From Mycolicibacterium goodii (GTDB taxonomy: Bacteria; Actinomycetota; Actinomycetes; Mycobacteriales; Mycobacteriaceae), in assembly GCF_022370755.2 (NCBI RefSeq), contig NZ_CP092364.2, positions 2,852,001-2,916,000 of the forward strand: DNA of 64,000 nucleotides, in the 5' to 3' direction. Below, one piece after another: positions 58,066 to 64,000 of this stretch. The stretch's first letter is position 1. Each line of letters begins with the position of its first letter. The notes under the pieces were generated by a model. It was not told the DNA's origin. It ran no database searches and worked only from the letters and a program-made list of their open reading frames with translations. A program made the position numbers and the translations under genes.

Positions 58066-58416
58066 ATGGCCGACACCGCCACCGTCTACGTCATCGACCG
58101 GGTCGTCACCAAACCCGGTCAGGCACGCGCCTTCGTCGACCGGTACCTCGCCGAATACGCCCCCGGCGCCCGCAGCCGCGGCATGACCCTCGAGCGGGTG
58201 CTGGTGAGCCCGCCGATCTGGTTCGACGACCGGCCCAACACCGTGACCGTCACGTGGTCGCTACCCGGGCCCCATGCGTGGTGGCAGATGACGTGGCAAG
58301 GCCGGCCGGACCCGACGCTGGGCAAATGGTGGTCGCAGATGGACGAATTGGTGGCGGAACGAACCCGGTCGGTGGCGGCTGCGGCCGACGATGTCGACAT
58401 CATGTGCGAGGGGTGA
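58066..58416 (+). CDS. Small protein, possible alpha-beta barrel (NIPSNAP/EthD-like)
   Basis: 116 residues from the ATG at 58066. The pattern VYVIDRVVTKPGQARAFVDRYLAEY followed by SPPIWFDDRPNTVTVTW is a beta-alpha-beta-beta ferredoxin-like unit, as in dimeric alpha-beta barrel proteins. Such proteins often bind hydrophobic ligands or help monooxygenases. No catalytic residue can be assigned. It lies 4 bp before the next gene. Confidence 0.8.
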   Translation: MADTATVYVIDRVVTKPGQARAFVDRYLAEYAPGARSRGMTLERVLVSPPIWFDDRPNTVTVTWSLPGPHAWWQMTWQGRPDPTLGKWWSQMDELVAERTRSVAAAADDVDIMCEG

Positions 58417-58420
58417 CGCG

Positions 58421-59041
58421 ATGTTCAACGTGACACGTCTGATCGACGTCGCCGCAGATGACCGCGACCGCATCCTGACCTCGTTGCGGCAGGCCGCGGC
58501 AACCACCGCGGCCCACCGTTGGGTGGTCGAGCCCACCGATCCGGGTTCGCGCAACGGCGGAGACATCCTGGCCCATTTCCGGTTCACCGACGAGACCCAG
58601 TGGAACCGGGCCTCGGAAGTCGCTGCGGTGCTCTGCGATCCGGCCATCAGCCGGGTCAATGGCGTGACCTATCACGGCGCACCGGTGACCGCGGGCACGA
58701 CGGGATCCGTCTATCGGACACTGTTGCTGCGAGTGTCGCCGGGCACCGATCCGGACGACGTGGCGCGGTTCGAAAACGAACTTGCCGTGATGCCCCGCCA
58801 TGTGAACACGATCCTGAGTTGGCAGTTGAGCCGGGTGACCGACGCCGTCGGCGACACGACGTGGACCCATGTGTTCGAGCAGGAGTTCACCGACGTCGAT
58901 GGACTGATGGGCCCTTATCTGATGCACCCGATCCACTGGGCGGTGGTCGACCGCTGGTTCGACCCGGAGACCACGGACGTGATCATCCGGGACCGGGTGT
59001 GCCACAGCTTCTGCGGCATCACCGCCCCGGTGCTGAGCTGA
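58421..59041 (+). CDS. Dabb-type stress-responsive alpha/beta barrel protein
   Basis: 206 residues from the ATG at 58421. Two halves (about 1-100 and 105-206) each have a ferredoxin-like fold; the second contains ENELAVMPRHVNTILSWQLSR and WTHVFEQEFTDVDGLMGPYLMHPIHW, typical of Dabb proteins. It probably forms a dimer barrel, like olivetolic acid cyclase-type proteins, but its substrate is unknown. It is paired with the previous gene and ends 1 bp from the convergent SDR gene. Confidence 0.85.
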   Translation: MFNVTRLIDVAADDRDRILTSLRQAAATTAAHRWVVEPTDPGSRNGGDILAHFRFTDETQWNRASEVAAVLCDPAISRVNGVTYHGAPVTAGTTGSVYRTLLLRVSPGTDPDDVARFENELAVMPRHVNTILSWQLSRVTDAVGDTTWTHVFEQEFTDVDGLMGPYLMHPIHWAVVDRWFDPETTDVIIRDRVCHSFCGITAPVLS

Positions 59042-59042
59042 A

Positions 59043-59930
59043 TCAGATGCCGGCAGGCAGGATGTTCGGATTGGCCGACGCGGGCGGCTCCAGCGGCGGC
59101 AACATGTCACGGCCGTCGAGGTTGTGCACCGGAAGGTTCTGCGACCATGGATAGTGCAGGCTGAAGGCCACCAGTCCGGTGCGTTCGGCGGCAGGCCGAT
59201 GGCACATGGCGAGCACCGTCTCGGCGAGGTACTCCACGGGTTCGGTGGGAAAGGTGTCCGGGATCAGGCTGGCAGCACCCGGGGTGCGCACCGCGCTGCT
59301 CGGTCCCACGGCGTTGACCGCGATGTTGGCGTCGAGCAGCTCGGCCGCGACACCTTGCGTGAACCGGTGCAGCGCAGCCTTCATCGACGCGTAGATGACG
59401 TCGCCGGACGACTTGTTGTACTCGCGGTAGGGCCGCACCGGCGCGAGGCCGGTCACCGAGCCGATGTTCACGATCCAGCCGGCACCCTGCTCGCGCATGT
59501 GCGGCACGGCGGCCTGGGTGAGGACGAACGGCGTGCGCAGATAATGCTCGACCGTGCGGTCGAACGTGTCCATCGACATGTCCTCGATGATCGAATAGTC
59601 GGCGAAGCCGGCGTTGTTGACCAGGATGTCGATGCGACCGGTCTGCTCGATCACCTGGTCCACCAGCGCCGCGCGCTGCTCGGCATCCTCGAGATCCGCG
59701 GCGATGCCGAAGGCCTTTCCACCGGTGGCCTCGATCAGTTCGATCGTCTCACCGATGGTGCCGGGCAACGCCGTCGCCTGGCCTGCCCGCACCGAGGGCG
59801 ACGGGTCGTAGGAGCGTGCCGTGACGGCGACGACGGCCCCCTCGGCCGCCAGACGCTGCGCCACGGCCCGGCCGATCCCTCGGCTGCTGCCGGTCACCAG
59901 AGCCGTTCTGCCACTGAGCAGTTTGGTCAT
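59043..59930 (-). CDS. Short-chain dehydrogenase coupled to second BVMO
   Basis: 295 residues from the ATG at 59930. TGSSRGIGRAVA, NNAGFAD, NIGSVTG and YASMK are present. An insert of about 20 residues after the first helix (RSYDPSPSVRAGQATALPGT) and a long C-terminal tail make it larger than classic SDRs. It overlaps the BVMO gene stop by 4 bp, echoing the pair at 48977-51419. Confidence 0.92.
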   Translation of the reverse strand: MTKLLSGRTALVTGSSRGIGRAVAQRLAAEGAVVAVTARSYDPSPSVRAGQATALPGTIGETIELIEATGGKAFGIAADLEDAEQRAALVDQVIEQTGRIDILVNNAGFADYSIIEDMSMDTFDRTVEHYLRTPFVLTQAAVPHMREQGAGWIVNIGSVTGLAPVRPYREYNKSSGDVIYASMKAALHRFTQGVAAELLDANIAVNAVGPSSAVRTPGAASLIPDTFPTEPVEYLAETVLAMCHRPAAERTGLVAFSLHYPWSQNLPVHNLDGRDMLPPLEPPASANPNILPAGI

Positions 59931-61849
59931 GAGAGTGTGAGGTCCTCTTCGATCGGGGCGCGGTGGCTCTGCCAGACGTCGATCAGCCGGAACGGGAACG
60001 CCGTCACGATCCGCCCGCCGCCGGATCGGTAGTAGGTGTGCGCCGTCGGCGTGTGGCACCAGACGGTGTTCTGCATGGCCTCGTCGATCTGCCGCACGTA
60101 GTCGGTGAACGCCTCCTCGGTGACCTCCAGCGTGGTGGCTTCGCGGATGGCCATCAACTGCAGGCACTCCATGACGTAGTGCACCATCACCTCGACACCG
60201 AAGTTGTGCCCGGCGCCGTGACCGGGGCTGTAGTTGGGCGCCGACGAGATGAACAGGTTGGGGAATCCCGGCACCAGGCCGCCGCGGTAGGCGCTGGGGC
60301 TGTCGCCCCAGAACTCGCTGAGCCGCAGCCCGTTTCGCCCCCGGATGTCGACGGTCGACAGGAAGTCGAGGTGATAGCCGGTGGCATAGATGATGACGTC
60401 CAGATCGATCTGCCTGCCGTCCTGGGTGACGATGCCTGCCGTGTTCACCCGCGCCGGTTCGGCGGCCTCGACGTCGACGTGTGGCTTGGTCAGCGCGGCG
60501 TAGTAGCCGCCCGGGTCCCGGATGATGCGTTTGCCGTACGGCGCGAAGTCGGGCGTGACCTTGGCGGCGAGCTCACTTCCCGCGCCGAAGGTCCGGTCGA
60601 TGTAGTCCAGGCAGATCTGCAGCAGGACATCGTTGGCCTTCGAGATCGACAAATGTTCGGCCGCCCACTCCGGGTCTCGAAGGATCACCGGGTGGTTGTT
60701 GTCGGCGGTGCCCCAGAACGACTTCAGGCGAACCCAGTTGGCGTGGAACGGGACATGGTTGTTGAGCCACCGGCGATGCGCGGGAACGTCGTCGGACAGC
60801 CGTTTGCGCGGCGCTACCCAGTGCGGTTGACGCTGGAACACCGTGAGGTGTTCGACCTGGTCGACGCAGGCGTCCACGATCTGCACCGCGGTGCAGCCCG
60901 CCCCGATGATCGCGACCTTCTTGCCGGTGAGATCGAGGGTCGGATCCCATTCGGCGGAATGGATACTGGTTCCGCCAAAGGTCTCCCGACCCTCGAGATC
61001 CGGCCAGCGGGGCCGGTTCAGGTACCCGGCCGCGGGGATGACGACGTTGGCATGGCCGACCTCGCGACGGCCTTCGGGACCGACGGTGTGCACCTCCCAC
61101 TGCGCGCGCTGTTCGTCCCAGTGCAGCGCCGTGACCTCGGTGCCGAATCTGGTGCGGTCGCGCAGACCGTTCTTGTCTGCCACAGTCCTCAGGTAATTCT
61201 GGTACTCCGGTCCCTGCGGGTAGTAGCTCGTCCAGTCACCATTGATGTCGCGCGACAACGAGTAGTACGCCGACGGTGTGTCGACCCCGATGCCTGGGTA
61301 GACGGTGGTGTACCAGGTGCCGCCCACTTCGTCGTTGCGGTCGATGATCTCGAAGTCGACACCGGCATCGGCCAGTTCCAGCGCGGCGGCCATACCGGCG
61401 ATGCCCGCGCCGATGATGACCACCTTGAAGTCGGGCGGCAGCTTCGCTGTTCGTGGCAGCACCGGCTGCGAGGGGTGAAAACCACCTTGTTCCAGAAGCA
61501 GTCCGGCGTATTCGGGCCCGACGGGGGTACCGAGGGCCAGCGGTGCGATCCGCAGGAACAACTCTTGGTCGTCCGCGGGCAACGCGGATTGCGGCCGGGG
61601 TGAGTTCATGGCCTCCACAACGGCTTCGACGAGCGTGCCCAATGTCTCGTCGTCTGCGACACCGATGTGTTCCGGGGGATCCGGGATGTGGGAGATCCCC
61701 GGCGCGAACCGATCGACAACTGCCGGATCGCCGGTGAGTTGCGCCAGCACCGCAACCAGCACCCCCGCATCGGCCTGACGCAGGTTGCGGCGCAGTTCGT
61801 CGGCATCCAGCCTGGTGCCGGCCGCGGTCACGGTCGCATCGGTCGTCAT
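59927..61849 (-). CDS. Baeyer-Villiger monooxygenase with N-terminal extension
   Basis: 640 residues from the ATG at 61849, with AAGGAGGTTCG upstream. The first 140 residues are a helical extension (LRRNLRQADAGVLVAVLAQLTGD) as in 4-hydroxyacetophenone monooxygenase types. FAD motif GAGIAG at 147-152, EVGGTWYTTVYPG, and the fingerprint FGGTSIHSAEWD followed by GAGCTA for NADPH. It should convert a ketone to an ester. Coupled to the SDR gene that follows. Confidence 0.94.
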   Translation of the reverse strand: MTTDATVTAAGTRLDADELRRNLRQADAGVLVAVLAQLTGDPAVVDRFAPGISHIPDPPEHIGVADDETLGTLVEAVVEAMNSPRPQSALPADDQELFLRIAPLALGTPVGPEYAGLLLEQGGFHPSQPVLPRTAKLPPDFKVVIIGAGIAGMAAALELADAGVDFEIIDRNDEVGGTWYTTVYPGIGVDTPSAYYSLSRDINGDWTSYYPQGPEYQNYLRTVADKNGLRDRTRFGTEVTALHWDEQRAQWEVHTVGPEGRREVGHANVVIPAAGYLNRPRWPDLEGRETFGGTSIHSAEWDPTLDLTGKKVAIIGAGCTAVQIVDACVDQVEHLTVFQRQPHWVAPRKRLSDDVPAHRRWLNNHVPFHANWVRLKSFWGTADNNHPVILRDPEWAAEHLSISKANDVLLQICLDYIDRTFGAGSELAAKVTPDFAPYGKRIIRDPGGYYAALTKPHVDVEAAEPARVNTAGIVTQDGRQIDLDVIIYATGYHLDFLSTVDIRGRNGLRLSEFWGDSPSAYRGGLVPGFPNLFISSAPNYSPGHGAGHNFGVEVMVHYVMECLQLMAIREATTLEVTEEAFTDYVRQIDEAMQNTVWCHTPTAHTYYRSGGGRIVTAFPFRLIDVWQSHRAPIEEDLTLS

Positions 61850-61969
61850 CGAACCTCCTTGGTCGTGCCGCCGAGTATGTGGCTGTCCCACTGCGGCGGC
61901 GCGGGCCTTTTCTACTGAGCGGGACGTGGTTTGTCCGGGCGTCGCGCAGGCGTCCTAGGGTCGTTGGTC
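61850..61969. promoter_or_regulatory. Divergent promoter region BVMO/acyl-CoA synthetase
   Basis: The 120 bp between the two divergent start codons must hold both promoters. GGAC-GTGGTTT-GTCC at about 61922-61936 is a weak inverted repeat. No convincing -10/-35 pair was found. The GACGGGA/TCCCGTC repeat seen before the first BVMO gene is not repeated here. Confidence 0.3.
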
Positions 61970-63553
61970 ATGGAAGACCTGCAGTCCGTGCTGGCATCGA
62001 CACGCAGCCACGCGCTCGGCGACATCCCCCGACGTTCGGCGCGCCGGTATCCGGACAAGGTGGCGATCCGCGATGGGCAGGTGTCGTTGACCTTCGCCGA
62101 GTTCGAGCATCACGTCGACCGGGCCGCGGCGGCGCTGCAGGACAATGGTTTCGGGGTCGGCGACCGTGTCGCGGTGTTGGCTCACAACTGCTGGCAGTAC
62201 GCCGTGTTGGCGTTCGCGACGGCCCGCGCGGGCGTGGTGTTGGTGCCCGTCAACTTCATGCTCACGCCCGAGGAGATCTCCTACATCCTGGGGCACAGCA
62301 GGGCGAGCGGATTCCTGGTCGAGGCCGATCTGGTGCCCACGGCGCAGGCCGCGATGCGCCTGGGCGGCTCGGTCACCAGCACCGCCGCGCTGGTACTGCC
62401 GGGCCAGGGCCTGCCCGCCGGGTGGACCGACTTCGACCAGTGGCTTTCGACCACGTCGCCGGCGCCCAACCCGTATGTGGCTGACGACCAGATGATCCGC
62501 CTGATGTACACCAGCGGCACGGAGTCACACCCGAAGGGGGCCATGCACTCCAGCCGCAGCCTCATGGGCAACTACGTCAGCACCATCATCGCCGGATCCA
62601 TGGAGAGCACCGACATCGAGATCCATTCGCTGCCGCTGTACCACTGCGCGCAGCTGGACAACTTCCTCATCACCGACATCTACCTGGGTGCGACGAGCAT
62701 CATCCTGCCGCGACCGGAACCGGAGCTGGTGCTGCGCACCATCGAGAAGTACCGCGTCACCAACTATTTCGCGCCGCCGACGGTGTGGATCTCGCTGCTG
62801 CGCTCACCGGTGTTCGACCAGGTGGACCTGTCGAGCCTGCGCAAGGGTTACTACGGCGCGTCCGCGATGCCGGTCGAGATCCTCGCCGAGATGCGTGAGC
62901 GGCTGCCCAACCTTCGGCTGTGGAACTTCTACGGACAGACCGAGATGGCACCGTTGGCGTCGGCACTCGGACCCGACGAGCAGGACGCCCACGCCGGATC
63001 GGCCGGGCGACCCGCGGTCAATGTCGAGACCGCGATCCTGGACGACGACAACGCTCCCCTGCCCGCAGGCGTGGTCGGTGAGATCGCCCACCGAAGCCCG
63101 CATCTGATGCTCGGTTATCTCGACGACGAGGCCAAGACGGTGGAGGCGTTCCGCGGCGGATGGTTCCACTCCGGCGATCTCGGCTACTACGACGAGCACG
63201 GCCTGCTGCACGTCGTGGACCGCAAGAAGGACATGATCAAGACCGGCGGTGAGAACGTCGCGAGCCGTGAGGTGGAGGAGGCCGTCTACCGCCACCCCGC
63301 CGTGGAGGAGGTGGCGGTCTTCGGCCTGCCGCATCCGACGTGGGTCGAGGCCGTGGTGGCCGCGGTGGTGACCCGCGATGGCGCCGAACTCACCGAGGAC
63401 GAACTGCTGACCCACTGCCGGTCGTGTCTGGCGGGCTTCAAGACACCCAAACAGGTGTTCTTCGTCGAGTCACTTCCCAAGAACCCCAGCGGCAAGTTGC
63501 TCAAGCGTGTGCTGCGGGAGCGCTTCGCTGAGACCGCAGCCGACGCGATCTGA
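61970..63553 (+). CDS. Acyl-CoA synthetase (AMP-forming)
   Basis: 527 residues from the ATG at 61970. ANL superfamily motifs: MYTSGTESHPKGAMHS (an atypical P-loop, with E-S-H where S/T-G is usual), YGQTEMAPL, FHSGDLGYYDEHGLLHVVDRKKDMIKTGGENV and the catalytic Lys in PKNPSGKLLKRVLRE. It activates an acid to its CoA thioester, probably an intermediate of the same pathway. Divergent from the second BVMO. Confidence 0.94.
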   Translation: MEDLQSVLASTRSHALGDIPRRSARRYPDKVAIRDGQVSLTFAEFEHHVDRAAAALQDNGFGVGDRVAVLAHNCWQYAVLAFATARAGVVLVPVNFMLTPEEISYILGHSRASGFLVEADLVPTAQAAMRLGGSVTSTAALVLPGQGLPAGWTDFDQWLSTTSPAPNPYVADDQMIRLMYTSGTESHPKGAMHSSRSLMGNYVSTIIAGSMESTDIEIHSLPLYHCAQLDNFLITDIYLGATSIILPRPEPELVLRTIEKYRVTNYFAPPTVWISLLRSPVFDQVDLSSLRKGYYGASAMPVEILAEMRERLPNLRLWNFYGQTEMAPLASALGPDEQDAHAGSAGRPAVNVETAILDDDNAPLPAGVVGEIAHRSPHLMLGYLDDEAKTVEAFRGGWFHSGDLGYYDEHGLLHVVDRKKDMIKTGGENVASREVEEAVYRHPAVEEVAVFGLPHPTWVEAVVAAVVTRDGAELTEDELLTHCRSCLAGFKTPKQVFFVESLPKNPSGKLLKRVLRERFAETAADAI

Positions 63554-63641
63554 TTGCGCCCGCTGGGCGGGATTGCCGATCCATCGTTCAGGCACACCGA
63601 ATTAGCCTGCGGGACAACACCGGAGGAAAGGACTCCGCTCC

Positions 63642-64000
63642 ATGACGCTCGCCTCAGGCACGGGCCGCATCGCGCGCTTCGACGAGCCAGGAAAGCCGTT
63701 CGAGATCCAGACGGTCCCCATTCCGGAAGTCGGCCCCGGCGAGATTCTGATCCGGGTGACACGCGCGAACATCTGTGGATCCGACGTGCACGCGTGGCAC
63801 GGCACCTTCGCCACCCGTGGCCTCGGCGGCCAGCTGCCGACCGTGCTGGGTCATGAAATGGTCGGTGTGGTAGCGATTTTGGGTGATGGTGTGCACAGCG
63901 ACTCCGACGGCCGTCCGCTCGAGGTGTGCACGCGCGTGGTGTTCCCCTACTTCTTCTGCTGCCACACCTGCCGCAACTGCCTGGCAGGCAGGCGCAACGC
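63642..64000 (+). CDS. Zinc-dependent alcohol dehydrogenase (partial, runs off window)
   Basis: The first 119 residues of a medium-chain dehydrogenase. GGAGGAAAGG precedes the ATG. The catalytic zinc ligands Cys (ANICGSDVHAW) and His-Glu (LGHEMVG) are present. Structural zinc cysteines begin at FCCHTCRNCLAG, then the window ends. It lies 88 bp after the acyl-CoA synthetase on the same strand and may act on an alcohol released by the BVMO and esterase steps. Confidence 0.92.
   Translation, partial: MTLASGTGRIARFDEPGKPFEIQTVPIPEVGPGEILIRVTRANICGSDVHAWHGTFATRGLGGQLPTVLGHEMVGVVAILGDGVHSDSDGRPLEVCTRVVFPYFFCCHTCRNCLAGRRN

Overview
The window is a 64 kb piece of a high-GC actinobacterial chromosome and reads as a fast-growing Mycobacterium (Mycolicibacterium) of the M. 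smegmatis group. Most of the left two thirds follows the conserved mycobacterial gene order I remember from M. tuberculosis Rv2580c-Rv2614c: hisS, ppiB, relA, apt, secF, secD, yajC, gabT, ruvBAC, yebC, pdxT, tesB, pdxS, pimA, patA, pgsA, Ap4A phosphorylase, thrS. It is interrupted by genes typical of saprophytic mycobacteria. The carboxylic acid reductase at 16397-19906 closely resembles the M. smegmatis enzyme as I remember it but is not identical, so a sister species or divergent strain is likely. No insertion sequence, prophage, CRISPR array, rRNA or tRNA was recognised.

Layout. 1-5.3 kb: an atypical SDR, the MBL hydrolase-hisS pair, and two tandem membrane-anchored cyclophilins. 5.4-13.7 kb: one long minus-strand run yajC-secD-secF-peptide-binding lipoprotein-apt-relA, joining Sec export to purine salvage and the stringent response. 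13.9-20 kb: gabT, a membrane protein and car. 20-23 kb: DUF1304 protein and ruvCAB with an SOS box. 23-28 kb: VOC protein, NAD-binding protein, yebC, and the PLP synthase genes pdxS/pdxT with tesB between them. 28-34.5 kb: thrS, Ap4A phosphorylase, pgsA, patA, pimA and a Nudix gene, linked by 1-4 bp overlaps or very short gaps; pgsA, pimA and patA make the phosphatidylinositol mannosides of the envelope. 34.6-36.8 kb: membrane proteins and a thioesterase. 37-40.5 kb: a four-gene osmoprotectant ABC importer. 40.5-46.3 kb: SDR, membrane and secreted proteins, a two-component system and a hydrolase.

47-64 kb is an accessory catabolic island. It holds HsaD-, KshB-, HsaA- and HsaC-like enzymes, which in steroid ring degradation supply electron transfer, phenol hydroxylation, extradiol cleavage and C-C hydrolysis. 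Around them lie two Baeyer-Villiger monooxygenases each translationally coupled to an SDR, an IclR regulator coupled to an HSL-type esterase, an Old Yellow Enzyme, two small alpha-beta barrel proteins, an acyl-CoA synthetase and a truncated zinc alcohol dehydrogenase at the right edge. This matches the C-19 steroid (C-19+) cluster described in M. smegmatis as I recall it; KshA and KstD partners are not in the window and would be expected to the right.

The least explained material is: dispersed intergenic hairpins sharing a GCAGACACG-like core; a collagen-like insert in SecD; candidate operators near car, the two-component system, BVMO/kshB and IclR; a truncated nitrilase abutting what may be a dehydrogenase tail; and a gene-free 393 bp stretch before the F420-type nitroreductase.
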